Source: a virus | Direction: 5' to 3' (one strand) | Virus record (IMG/VR): IMGVR_UViG_3300031772_000136 | Location: 1 to 35,644 of that record | Length of the DNA: 35,644 nt | Shown here: positions 22,970 to 31,048 of the stretch, in pieces | How positions within the stretch are numbered: position 1 is the stretch's first letter | Layout of the letters: each line of letters opens with the position of its first letter | Made by a program: the position numbers and the translations under genes | The notes under the pieces: model-generated | The model's input: only the letters and a program-made list of their open reading frames with translations | Told to the model about the DNA's origin: nothing | Database searches by the model: none

Positions 22970-25209
22970 TGGCCGAAACCGACCCCTTAGATGCCTTGAT
23001 GGCCAAGCATGGGCTACAACAATCCCCTGGTGGAGTCGATCAGTCGCCTAGCCCCCCACCTGACCCCTTGGATGCGCTGATGGCCAAACATGGGTTATCG
23101 GCACCATCACAGAGCACGCCACAAACTACCGCGTGGCAGGATACCCCCCACGGGTTTAAGGTTCGGCCTATCGATCTTGGAAACGGGGTACAGACAGTGC
23201 AGCGCGAAGATGGGGCCGCGTATTTCGGCCCGGAACAAGGCAACAAAGGAATCCCTGGTTGGTTTGACGCCAAAGGCACGCGCTTAGGGTCTGTGCCGGG
23301 TGCCAAACCGGACGAATTGCCGGCGCAATCTGCCTTAAAAACTTTGCTATTCAATCCAATCACGCAGGGTGCTACGGATATACTGGGCAAAGGCATGCAA
23401 TATGCCGCTAATGCCATCCCTGGAGTGCCAGAAACCGCCCGGCAATGGGTGAACAATTCGATTCGAGGTAGAGAACAGGAATACGAAGAATTGCCGATGA
23501 ACCAAACGCCTGTGGCGGGTCTGACGCGTGGCTTGGTGATGGCTGCCACGGTACCTGGAAGTGCGGGCACATCTTTGGCAGCTCGAACGATACCCCAAGC
23601 TATCGGTGCCGGTGCGAAAGTCGGAGCTGGCTATGGTCTGGCCACTCCTACGGTAATGCCTGAAGGTGCCACAGTGGAAGATTTCGCCAAGGCTCAGGCT
23701 AAACAGGCGGGCCTTGGCGCTGCGACGGGCGCGATCATGCAGCCCGCCCTGGAAAAAGTACTGGTGCCACTGGGTGGGGCCATTGGGCGCGGTGCGGGCT
23801 GGATTAAGAGCAAACTGCCACCAGCCATGCAAGAGCTGCAGGACATCTCGGAAAAGTGGAAAATCAATCCAACGGCAGCAACATTTAACCGCAATTTGGC
23901 CAAAAAAGAAGATGCTCTCGCCAATATCCCCTATTCCGGCATGACGGAGGCACAAATCTCAGCCAGGGCCGAAGCCGACGCTGCGGCACAACGCCTTGTA
24001 GACCAGTTGAAAGCCGAGGTTAAAGGTGCTGGCACACCCAGTGAAATAGCCATGAAATCAGGCCGGGAAAACCAGGCGGCAAACAACGCCATTGGTCACC
24101 AAATCTATGACGCCGAGGCTAAACAGGCGGGCAATGCCGAAGTACCGAAAAACAATATCATTAATGCGATAAACGAGGAACTGAAAGCCAATAAATTGAC
24201 ATCCAAACCGGATAAAGGCTTGGAATCTGATTTTGGAACCCGTTTACGGCGATTACAACAGACGCCGCAAGAAGCCCTGAACGCGGGAGAACAGCCAATG
24301 GATGCCTCTTGGCAAGGCATGACTCAGCTCAAATCTGAATTTTGGAAAGAAGCCCACAAATATGAAAAAGGCACGCCGGAATATGCCAGGTATATGAAGC
24401 TATCCGATGCCGTGATTAAGGATCAAGACGCTTTCGCTGCAAATTCTGGCGATCCTGCCTTACAGGGAGTGCATGATGTCGCGCGTCAGTGGTGGCGGAC
24501 CAAGGTCAAGAATTATTCTCCTGACTCTTTTGAATACAGCAATTGGGCAAAAAACCTTAGCGGTAAAGACTTAGATCCTGAGAAAGTGCAGGATTTTTTC
24601 GTTAAGGCTGGACAAGACGGAAAAGCCAAGTATTTTTACAACGGCCTCGATGAAAACGGGCGGGCTGCTGTGCGGGCCGGGATCGTCGATGATGCCTATC
24701 AATATGCCACGGGCGGCGAAAACAAGACGTTCAGCCCCGCCATGTTTGCCACCTATTTGGAAAAAAGACAGGAATCCACGAAGGTTTTTTTCCGGGGCGC
24801 AGACAAGTTGGAAATCGAAGGCTTTAAAAATTTAATGCGGGCGATGGAGGATGTTGGTGGCGCAGGGAAAAAAGTTTTCACGGGGAAAGCCAACGCGCCG
24901 ATTTTATGGGCGGGGGCTCAGGGCGCTGGGCTGTTGGCGGCAGGTCACAGCGTTTTGACGGGGAATATTCCCGGCGCGGCGCTTGGTCTGGCGGAGGTAA
25001 CAGCCCCTACGATTATTGGTAAGGCTGGAACGGCGCTTCTTACCACGCCCGCCGGAAAAAGGATGTTATTGGCGGCGTCTGATCTGGATCCGGGGGGCGA
25101 AGCCATGAAAACATTACTGCAGAATCAACTGCCAAAGGTCCTTGCTGCCAGTGCCGCACGTGAAAATACCCAAAAAGAAAAGAAGCCTTCCACCCCTAAA
25201 CCTGAATAA
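22966..25209 (+). CDS. DNA ejection protein, P22 gp16-like position
   Basis: A 747-aa protein (P22 gp16 is 609 aa) that overlaps the previous gene by four bases. The N-terminus carries the 12-residue motif DPLDALMAKHGL twice (residues 6-17 and 33-44), joined by a Pro/Ser linker. The middle is Ala-rich helix, and near residues 645-690 there is a hydrophobic Gly/Ala-rich segment (WAGAQGAGLLAAG) that may insert in membrane. Size and order identify it as the third ejected internal protein. No lytic transglycosylase motif is evident. Confidence 0.75.
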   Translation: MMAETDPLDALMAKHGLQQSPGGVDQSPSPPPDPLDALMAKHGLSAPSQSTPQTTAWQDTPHGFKVRPIDLGNGVQTVQREDGAAYFGPEQGNKGIPGWFDAKGTRLGSVPGAKPDELPAQSALKTLLFNPITQGATDILGKGMQYAANAIPGVPETARQWVNNSIRGREQEYEELPMNQTPVAGLTRGLVMAATVPGSAGTSLAARTIPQAIGAGAKVGAGYGLATPTVMPEGATVEDFAKAQAKQAGLGAATGAIMQPALEKVLVPLGGAIGRGAGWIKSKLPPAMQELQDISEKWKINPTAATFNRNLAKKEDALANIPYSGMTEAQISARAEADAAAQRLVDQLKAEVKGAGTPSEIAMKSGRENQAANNAIGHQIYDAEAKQAGNAEVPKNNIINAINEELKANKLTSKPDKGLESDFGTRLRRLQQTPQEALNAGEQPMDASWQGMTQLKSEFWKEAHKYEKGTPEYARYMKLSDAVIKDQDAFAANSGDPALQGVHDVARQWWRTKVKNYSPDSFEYSNWAKNLSGKDLDPEKVQDFFVKAGQDGKAKYFYNGLDENGRAAVRAGIVDDAYQYATGGENKTFSPAMFATYLEKRQESTKVFFRGADKLEIEGFKNLMRAMEDVGGAGKKVFTGKANAPILWAGAQGAGLLAAGHSVLTGNIPGAALGLAEVTAPTIIGKAGTALLTTPAGKRMLLAASDLDPGGEAMKTLLQNQLPKVLAASAARENTQKEKKPSTPKPE

Positions 25210-25225
25210 TTACAGAGGTTAAAAC

Positions 25226-26902
25226 ATGGCCGCGACATTACCACAAATGATCAGGTTTCAGCCTCTATTCGGCGGGGTTTGTATTCCAGGTGGGAAGGTT
25301 TATTTTTACGTTGCTGGAACCTCAACTCCTTTACCTGTATATGCTTCCGATGGCACAACTCCACTTACCAGCCCCGTGATTTTGGATGCAAATGGTTCAG
25401 CAGATTTTAGATTAGGATCAGGTCTATCATATAAAATTAACGTGCTGAATTCATCTGATGTACAGATGTCAGGATGGCCAGTTGATAACGTCCAAGCTCT
25501 AGATTTTTATTCAATTACTGTTCAGACTACAGTGTTTACTGATTTGGCGTCATATTCTAATGTCGCAAAAGGTGATGCCTTGGTTGGGGTATTGGCCCCC
25601 TATACCGGGGCGATTCCCAGAACTCAGCATCAAATCAATGCAGAATTTTTGAGTCTTAAATCATTTGGAGCTGTTGGTAATGGCATTGCTGACGATTATG
25701 CAGCTATTCAGTCTGCTATAGATGCTTATGGTTTCATATATATGCCTCCAGGCACTTATTATATAAGCCATGGGTTGATTGCGCATAGATCAATCAGAAT
25801 ATTGGCAGGTGGGCAATCTGCCGAAGCGGCGATAGTGAGAAACTACAGCGGTTCAGGGCCTACAGATGGAATGTTAGTTTTACCTCCTGACAGTGTTGGA
25901 TCCTATATAGATGGGGTTAATTTTTACACCTTATCAGGTCAGACAGGAGGGTCAATAATTTACGGTTACGCAACCGTATCAGCAAGTAATGGTTTAACCA
26001 CATTTAATAACTGTAGATTTGGTACTACAGGGACGGATACCCATGATTACACAATTTTTATTGATGGAACAGCTAAAAATACAGGTGCTATAGGTTTTAG
26101 GCTTATTTCCTTTACTAATTGTTCAATTTTTGGCGCTCGTGTGGCTACGATAGAATTTCGTGGAGTTGTCCATTTTAATGTGTCTGGTGGTCAGGTTCCG
26201 GCGGCGGGTGGGACTGGATCTATTATTCGATTCACTGGTGTTTCTGGGGTTGAAACCCAAAACGGAATTTTTAACCCAGGTGATACAAATTGTGATATTT
26301 ATTTTGATTATGCTCAATATATAATTTGTGATAGCAGCATTATGGGACAAATATATAATACTGTAAATTCTTTATATAATATAGTAAGAGGTCATTCAGC
26401 TTTTGGGTGTCAAAATAACTGGATTAATTCAAGGTTTGACTGCACAAACCCATGTGGAGCACACGCATTCCCTGGTGGTAATTTGGAAAATGTCACGGGT
26501 GATGGAACGGAATATTTCCCAGTTTTTAATGGTCAATTGTTTGATTTAGATATATCTTATAATACTACAACAGGTAGACTTACTTCCAAACAACCTGGTA
26601 TTTATTTAATTCATTTCTGCTGTATGTGCAACGGAATTCTTTCAACGCATACAAAATACGATTTATTTATTTATAGGTATTCATCGGCTAACGTTTTATT
26701 ACAGACCTACAAAAAGACAGGCAATGCCTATATGTTGGGAAACAGCGATACTCAAGCCTCTATAGAGTTTGAGACTACACTGCAAATGGATGCAGGTGAT
26801 TATCTTAGACCTTCAATTACTGTTTATAACGGCACTTTAGTGATTGATATATATGCCACTTCATTACGACAGTCGTTTTTCCAGGCGACGAAAATCAGAT
26901 AG
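25226..26902 (+). CDS. Tailspike with right-handed beta-helix and C1q-like tip
   Basis: A 558-aa receptor-binding protein. Residues ~1-110 look like a P22-type head-binding domain (PLFGGVCIPGGKVYFYVAGTS, VILDANGSADF). A pectate-lyase-like beta-helix starts at KSFGAVGNGIADDYAAIQSAI (about 147-167), the usual entry of phage tailspikes that bind or cut surface polysaccharide. The last ~140 residues (FDLDISYNTTTG.L...PGIYLIHF...) resemble a C1q/TNF-like jelly roll, a trimerising, sugar-binding tip. The gene is AT-richer than the virion genes before it, suggesting recent exchange. It ends the late operon. Confidence 0.85.
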   Translation: MAATLPQMIRFQPLFGGVCIPGGKVYFYVAGTSTPLPVYASDGTTPLTSPVILDANGSADFRLGSGLSYKINVLNSSDVQMSGWPVDNVQALDFYSITVQTTVFTDLASYSNVAKGDALVGVLAPYTGAIPRTQHQINAEFLSLKSFGAVGNGIADDYAAIQSAIDAYGFIYMPPGTYYISHGLIAHRSIRILAGGQSAEAAIVRNYSGSGPTDGMLVLPPDSVGSYIDGVNFYTLSGQTGGSIIYGYATVSASNGLTTFNNCRFGTTGTDTHDYTIFIDGTAKNTGAIGFRLISFTNCSIFGARVATIEFRGVVHFNVSGGQVPAAGGTGSIIRFTGVSGVETQNGIFNPGDTNCDIYFDYAQYIICDSSIMGQIYNTVNSLYNIVRGHSAFGCQNNWINSRFDCTNPCGAHAFPGGNLENVTGDGTEYFPVFNGQLFDLDISYNTTTGRLTSKQPGIYLIHFCCMCNGILSTHTKYDLFIYRYSSANVLLQTYKKTGNAYMLGNSDTQASIEFETTLQMDAGDYLRPSITVYNGTLVIDIYATSLRQSFFQATKIR

Positions 26903-27025
26903 ATAGGAGACCTGCACATTTTTTAGTGCAGTGATCGATGCGCTTTTTTCTGTAGCGAAACGGCGTGGAACATTGCAAAAATGCATGTAAATTGTGGAAA
27001 ACTCAGCGGATACTGTTTACTTGAC

Positions 27026-27050
27026 TCAGGAGGCACTTGCAGCCTCCTGA
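27026..27050 (+). other. 9-bp-stem hairpin
   Basis: Perfect arms TCAGGAGGC and GCCTCCTGA around a 7-base loop. No T run follows, so it is not a plain terminator. Confidence 0.7.
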
Positions 27051-27141
27051 CAGTTGCGAGCTTGTCCAGAATCCGACACACTGAAAAAGCCGGTTCGGCA
27101 TCGTGCCGGATCTGGCAACCAAATGCCACACAAGACGCGAG

Positions 27142-27161
27142 GGGCATCCTTTTGGATGCCC
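27142..27161 (+). terminator. Hairpin GGGCATCC-TTTT-GGATGCCC
   Basis: An 8-bp stem with tetraloop TTTT followed by TTTGTGT. Flanking ACACAA (27128-27133) can pair with TTGTGT (27163-27168) to extend the structure. Likely one of the late-operon terminators or part of a structured RNA. Confidence 0.6.
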
Positions 27162-27230
27162 TTTGTGTAAAATGGAATTGCCGATCCTGCATCGTGTGGG
27201 TTCGGTGACTTTTTATTCTGGTAAAAGTTT

Positions 27231-27258
27231 GCAAAGGGCCTCTTTCGAGGCCCTTTGC
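27231..27258 (+). terminator. Strong 12-bp hairpin terminator
   Basis: GCAAAGGGCCTC and GAGGCCCTTTGC pair perfectly around TTTC, then GTTTGC. The stem is the strongest in the region. The weak U run means termination may be partial or the structure may have another use. Confidence 0.65.
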
Positions 27259-27370
27259 GTTTGCTCATGCTTGTCGATGCATTGCCATGGATCGAGGCAA
27301 TCTTGCAGATTTTAGAATACCAAAAAACAACCGCGCTGCGAATCTCCCGAAGGGGTCAAATGGGGATTCA

Positions 27371-27393
27371 AGTGACGCGCTGCGTCACTTTTT
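27371..27393 (+). terminator. GTGACGC hairpin with T run
   Basis: Arms AGTGACGC and GCGTCACT around GCT, followed by five T: a good intrinsic terminator. Its arms recur in the hairpin at 27404-27420. Confidence 0.65.
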
Positions 27394-27403
27394 GGTGCAC
27401 CAT

Positions 27404-27420
27404 GTGACGCTGTGCGTCAC
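27404..27420. promoter_or_regulatory. Second GTGACGC inverted repeat
   Basis: GTGACGC-TGT-GCGTCAC repeats the arms of the hairpin 33 bases upstream but has no T run after it. A palindrome GGTGCACC (27394-27401) lies between. Shared arms suggest a binding site used twice, possibly for the replication initiator or a repressor. Confidence 0.45.
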
Positions 27421-27494
27421 TTATGCATTTTACTAATGGTGGTTGGATCATCATAAATTTTACTTATGGGTGAGTTTCCCTTATTTCTCTAGGC

Positions 27495-27518
27495 AAAAAA
27501 AAACTGCCCGAGGGCAGT
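27495..27518 (-). terminator. Leftward intrinsic terminator
   Basis: ACTGCCC and GGGCAGT pair, and on the leftward strand the stem is followed by eight or nine T. It would stop leftward transcription entering the late operon from the early side. Confidence 0.65.
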
Positions 27519-27591
27519 GGATTTGTGGTTGCACTTTCGGGGCAGGCGATCAGACTCGAGAGATGTTTCTTTGTCCTTCGCCAAAAACTTC

Positions 27592-27623
27592 GGAAGCTTC
27601 GACGTTCTACCATCGAAGCTTCC
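27592..27623 (+). terminator. 11-bp hairpin just before replication gene
   Basis: GGAAGCTTCGA and TCGAAGCTTCC pair around a 10-base loop, followed by ATTTCTTT. It ends 22 bases before the replication initiator ATG. It may be an attenuator for the early operon or fold over its ribosome site. Confidence 0.5.
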
Positions 27624-27645
27624 ATTTCTTTAAGGCATACCATAC

Positions 27646-28770
27646 ATGCCCCAACAAATAGCTTCCCTCAATCTTCCTTTTGTTACAACAGTAAATTTTA
27701 ACCCATATGACAAAAATAGTCATAGACCTGCGCAATACAGCAAGAAAAAGAAAGATTACAATTTAAAAATAAGTGAAATATTAAAATATAGTGGATTATC
27801 TCCTTCTCTGTGTAATGCCATTCGTAAATGGGCAGATCGGCGCGATGCCTGCGGAATCAATCTATGGATGGGTGTTCACCAAATTGCAGAACTCGGTGAA
27901 TGCACTGTCGGGACGATATACCGACAATTAGCCAACGCCGTCTGTCTGGGTATTCTCGTGCTCGTCCGAAAAGGGTCTAGAGGACGTCGGAGGGAATCAG
28001 AATATGCGCTCGGATCGGTCATACCCTGCTGGGAAGAATTCCTTGATATCAAAGGGCGTAAAGGTGCAAGATTGCACAACTCCTTAGTTCTTTCAGAACT
28101 AAAAGAAAGGGAACCCTACCCTTCCTTGGCTGACCCCCTAGACCAACCTGAACCACCCACCACCCCGCAACCAACCCCACCGGCAGAGCCGAGGGCTGAT
28201 GAAAATGTAAAAATTGAAAACAAAGAAGAAAAGAAAAAAGAGCCGGCAATAAAGCCAGCAGCAAAACCGAAGCAGCAGCCACTCAGCCAGGAAGCCAGAG
28301 ATCTTTCGCGGCTGATCATGGAAAACGGCACATCTCGCCCTGGGGCCTTCGGAGCGGTGAAGCTGGCAGAAACCCAAGGGCGAATCAAGGAAGTGATCAA
28401 GGCGGTCCACCTAGCAATCACGTGGCTACCAAAATCAAAAATCAAGAATCACGGTGCCTACCTTCAAAAGCTCGTGGCGAATCCAGAAAACATCAAGCTT
28501 TTCTACCGCTATCTCGACAAGCCAAAAAAGAAAATTCTTTTGGTAGACAAGGCTTCTGAGGCATTGGCTAAACGTGAAGCGGAAGAAAGAATCAGACTAC
28601 AAGATCCTCTCGAATGGTATGCTCAACTTATGGGCGTTAAACTTACCTGGGAGAATAGAGACGAAATAGAGCTAGATCACAAAAAATCACTAGAGCGTTT
28701 TCTACAAATGGAACAAGAACTTCTCCGCAAAACCGAAGCAAAAAAGATACAATTGGATAGAGGTGAATAA
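27646..28770 (+). CDS. Replication initiator-like protein (phage O-like)
   Basis: A 374-aa protein. Residues ~45-130 form a winged-helix pattern (GLSPSLCNAIRKWADRR..., MGVHQIAELGECTVGTIYRQLANAVCLGILVLVRKGSRGRRRESEYAL) like phage replication proteins. A Pro/Lys/Glu-rich linker (about 155-215) leads to a C-terminal helical domain that could contact the helicase loader. The gene directly precedes a DnaC-like ATPase, the same pairing as O/P or DnaD/DnaC pairs, which supports origin binding. TAAGG lies upstream of ATG 27646 at long spacing. Origin position unknown; the hairpin region upstream or the gene itself are candidates. Confidence 0.75.
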   Translation: MPQQIASLNLPFVTTVNFNPYDKNSHRPAQYSKKKKDYNLKISEILKYSGLSPSLCNAIRKWADRRDACGINLWMGVHQIAELGECTVGTIYRQLANAVCLGILVLVRKGSRGRRRESEYALGSVIPCWEEFLDIKGRKGARLHNSLVLSELKEREPYPSLADPLDQPEPPTTPQPTPPAEPRADENVKIENKEEKKKEPAIKPAAKPKQQPLSQEARDLSRLIMENGTSRPGAFGAVKLAETQGRIKEVIKAVHLAITWLPKSKIKNHGAYLQKLVANPENIKLFYRYLDKPKKKILLVDKASEALAKREAEERIRLQDPLEWYAQLMGVKLTWENRDEIELDHKKSLERFLQMEQELLRKTEAKKIQLDRGE

Positions 28771-29666
28771 TGGAACCTATCCGAGGTATACCGGGATGCC
28801 CGAAGTGTTACGGAAAAGGTGTAATCCTTCCAGATTGGAATGTTAGAGCTGTAGCTATTGTCTGCTCGTGTGCTGGCGGTACCATGCCAGAGCTAAAATT
28901 TAAAATTGACATAGATGATAATTTTAAATATTTAAGTATGGATAAGTTTATAAATTATTGGAATAACGTAGCAATAAAGGATGTATCAAAGAAAGATCTA
29001 TTAATAGAATTAGAAACAATACAAGATACTATACCGGCTTTAGATCCCGTCAGAGATCTTGACAAAAAATTACAATATTTTAGGTTTTTAGAACGATGCC
29101 AAAATAAAAATGGTGCATGGGACTTAGACCTTCTGATTGAACCGGATGGTTTTAAGAATGCAAAACTTTGGGGCCAGGGAAAGATAAATAATCAAGATAT
29201 TTTTGTTGTAATAGGTGATGTGGGAAAAGGAAAGACTAGTTTGTTGGCGGGTATGTTGAACGACAGATGTAAAGCTAAGGAGGTGAGTGGTAAATTTATT
29301 CGGTGTCGGGCGCTGAGCAATTTCATAAAATCGTCTATGTATTCCGGGGCCAAGTCTTATCAGAAATACACTGATACCATGGCAGAAATTATAAGTGTCC
29401 CTATTCTAGCTCTTGATGATATCGACTGTATCGACAATGATGAAAGGGTGGCCAAAGATATGATGATGATCCTTTCAGAACGTAAAAGCTTGCAAAGGCC
29501 AACCTTGTTATCAAGTTCTAAAATAATATTTTTTAGTTTGGATATTGATTCCCCATTGGCTAAGTCTAATGATAGAAGCATGTTTGATGCGATCAAAAAC
29601 TCTCATAAAGTTGTTCTTGAAACATGGTTTTCAAGAAATAAAATTATATTGGGGTTGAAACCATGA
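28770..29666 (+). CDS. DnaC/IstB-like helicase loader ATPase
   Basis: A 298-aa AAA+ protein. It opens with a zinc-binding module (C10PKC13...C32SC34). Walker A is GDVGKGKTS at 149-157 and Walker B LALDDID at 213-219, with a polar sensor stretch (SSSK) after. It loads the replicative helicase at the phage origin. The start shares a base with the previous stop (TAATG), so initiator and loader are made together. From about residue 40 the coding DNA is AT-rich compared with the initiator gene. Confidence 0.85.
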   Translation: MEPIRGIPGCPKCYGKGVILPDWNVRAVAIVCSCAGGTMPELKFKIDIDDNFKYLSMDKFINYWNNVAIKDVSKKDLLIELETIQDTIPALDPVRDLDKKLQYFRFLERCQNKNGAWDLDLLIEPDGFKNAKLWGQGKINNQDIFVVIGDVGKGKTSLLAGMLNDRCKAKEVSGKFIRCRALSNFIKSSMYSGAKSYQKYTDTMAEIISVPILALDDIDCIDNDERVAKDMMMILSERKSLQRPTLLSSSKIIFFSLDIDSPLAKSNDRSMFDAIKNSHKVVLETWFSRNKIILGLKP

Positions 29667-29884
29667 ACCAAGACTCAAAGAATCAACTGTGCAACATGGA
29701 CAGGGACAATTTTGACCCTGAATTAGTCCTTAAAAATCTGGAAATAGGCATCTACCTTGAGAATGAAAACAATCTAAGACTCCTGGAAGAAGCCTGTTAT
29801 GCACTGCTAAAAACTCGGCAGTGCATCCAATTGATAAAGGAGAAGATAGCCATTCTCCGCCAAGAATGCGAGCGTGATAAATGA
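29663..29884 (+). CDS. Small hypothetical early protein
   Basis: A 73-aa acidic helical protein (LVLKNLEIGIYLENENNLRLLEEACYALLKTRQCIQLIKEKIAIL), overlapping its neighbours by four bases each side (ATGA). Probably an all-helical small early protein. No family recognised. Confidence 0.6.
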   Translation: MNQDSKNQLCNMDRDNFDPELVLKNLEIGIYLENENNLRLLEEACYALLKTRQCIQLIKEKIAILRQECERDK

Positions 29885-30069
29885 AAAAACCAACTGATTT
29901 ACAGCCCGGAGACTTTGCATTGTCTACCTTCGGCGGGCAGGTTAAAAAGGTGCGTATCGTGGCCAGGAAAGAAGCAGATGCCTTCAACGGTGTGAGATTC
30001 AGTGTAGAGCCCCAAATCGGGCGCGGCCCTCAATGGTTCGCTGCTGCTTGGTTCCGGCCTGTGGAGTAA
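29881..30069 (+). CDS. Small hypothetical protein, SH3-like barrel pattern
   Basis: A 62-aa protein (LQPGDFALSTFGGQVKKVRIVARKE) with the turn-and-strand rhythm of a small SH3-like or KOW-type barrel and a Trp-rich end. ATGA coupling to the previous gene. Role unknown. Confidence 0.6.
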   Translation: MKKPTDLQPGDFALSTFGGQVKKVRIVARKEADAFNGVRFSVEPQIGRGPQWFAAAWFRPVE

Positions 30070-30071
30070 CG

Positions 30072-30311
30072 ATGAACGATAATGAATATGCCGATTCATT
30101 GGATATAATAGAAGAAAACTATTTAAATGCTATTAAAAACATAACAGAAATAAACAGGATTAAAGTATCAAAATTAACTAATAGAATAACGGAACTTGAA
30201 AAGATTAATTATAGATTAATTGATGCATTAACCTTTATAGGGCATGACTTGACGTGTTATTCGTTGGAAGTTGCCACAAAAGCGGCAAGAAAAGTCTTGG
30301 AGGAAAAATGA
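30072..30311 (+). CDS. Small coiled-coil early protein
   Basis: A 79-aa protein from ATG 30072, two bases after the previous stop. It is almost wholly helical and rich in Ile, Asn and Lys (IKNITEINRIKVSKLTNRITELEKIN), a likely coiled coil. The AT content is higher than in flanking genes, suggesting separate origin. Function unknown. Confidence 0.55.
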   Translation: MNDNEYADSLDIIEENYLNAIKNITEINRIKVSKLTNRITELEKINYRLIDALTFIGHDLTCYSLEVATKAARKVLEEK

Positions 30312-30589
30312 ATCTTGAAAGACTTCAAGACCTCGAAGGAAAAGCCACCACAACGCCATGGGAATCCTCCAATGTCAATATTCACGGCGGCAAGAATGGA
30401 GAATTCTATGTTGCTTCAACCGCGTGGGATTACGACCAGAATTTCATTGTAGGCATGCGCAATGCGGCACCTTTGCTTCTTGTCCTCTGGGATGCCTGCT
30501 TGCTGGCCAAGGCGTGTCACGGCAAGCTGCCAAATGAAATACAGGACGCGCTGGATAACCTGGATAACCTGGATAACCTCAAACCGTAA
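30308..30589 (+). CDS. Ead/Ea22-like early protein
   Basis: A 93-aa protein from ATG 30308 with AGGAGG upstream and ATGA coupling. The pattern L..LEGKAT..PWESSNV...., then NAAPLLLVLWDACLLAKAC, resembles the common phage Ead/Ea22-like family, whose function is unclear. The C-terminus holds a 9-bp unit repeated three times, giving LDNLDNLDN. Confidence 0.65.
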   Translation: MNLERLQDLEGKATTTPWESSNVNIHGGKNGEFYVASTAWDYDQNFIVGMRNAAPLLLVLWDACLLAKACHGKLPNEIQDALDNLDNLDNLKP

Positions 30590-30678
30590 TCGAAAGGATA
30601 ACCGTGCCGGATGTCAACCGTGTACGATGTTCTTAATGTCTTTCTTCCAACCTTTCGATAACTAATTCATCATGGTCG

Positions 30679-30687
30679 TGCTATGAT
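30679..30687 (+). promoter_or_regulatory. Extended -10 promoter candidate
   Basis: TGCTATGAT is a good extended -10 in the 165-base gap before the last rightward early gene. The -35 position is poor, as is tolerated with an extended -10. Downstream is a four-codon ORF (MNIL, 30718-30732) with an AAGGGAG site. Confidence 0.45.
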
Positions 30688-30754
30688 ATTCAACCTCTTT
30701 AGCAAGGGAGCAAAAGATGAATATCCTTTAGAAATACCTACTAATGGAGGGCTT

Positions 30755-30994
30755 ATGAACCAAAACAAGTTCTTCCCACCTTACGAATGGAAGCCCTCCG
30801 AAGAGAAAGACGTTTTAGACGGTGATGTAAAATTCATAATTGGTGGTATGTTTACCCGTGAAATCCATTTAAACTGCATTGATGACTGTATGTATATTGC
30901 AGACTTGATTGAAAACGCTTATAAAATGGGCTATATGAATGGGAAAGACAAGATACGCCATCAGATTGCTAATATACTCAGTCAAAAGGACTGA
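30755..30994 (+). CDS. Small hypothetical protein, last rightward early gene
   Basis: A 79-aa protein starting MNQNKFFPP, with GGAGGG just before ATG 30755; the in-frame ATG at 30683 lacks such a site. Middle part DVKFIIGGMFTREIHLNCIDDCMYIADLIENAYKMGY looks like a compact alpha/beta protein. It ends four bases before the A run of the terminator shared with the leftward operon. No family recognised. Confidence 0.6.
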   Translation: MNQNKFFPPYEWKPSEEKDVLDGDVKFIIGGMFTREIHLNCIDDCMYIADLIENAYKMGYMNGKDKIRHQIANILSQKD

Positions 30995-30997
30995 CAA

Positions 30998-31024
30998 CAA
31001 AAAACCTCACGGATTCGTGAGGTT
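30998..31024 (-). terminator. Intrinsic terminator of leftward recombination operon
   Basis: AACCTCACG and CGTGAGGTT pair around GATT, and on the leftward strand six T follow. It lies between convergent operons and ends the leftward one. The rightward side has only TT, so it is mainly one-directional. Confidence 0.85.
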
Positions 31025-31048
31025 CCCGTTGCACCCATGGGAAAAGGT

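Larger units (their letters stand above)
26903..27645. other. Hairpin-rich intergenic region between late and early genes
   Basis: A 743-base stretch without a convincing gene. It contains at least eight inverted repeats: 26912-26931 (CTGCAC arms), 27026-27050, 27142-27161, 27231-27258, 27371-27389, 27404-27420, 27503-27518 and 27592-27623. Two of them share the same GTGACGC/GCGTCAC arms. Some act as terminators, but their number suggests an additional function such as a small RNA, a replication origin or protein-binding sites. Short ORFs here have no Shine-Dalgarno and cross the hairpins. Confidence 0.7.

Noticed and set aside
26981-27208. 75-aa ORF in the hairpin region
   Set aside because: It runs through three hairpins, lacks a ribosome site and has Cys-rich random-looking sequence.
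26903-27645. tRNA gene in the intergenic region
   Set aside because: Several hairpins are present but no cloverleaf with a T-loop (TTC-type) and acceptor pairing was found by eye.
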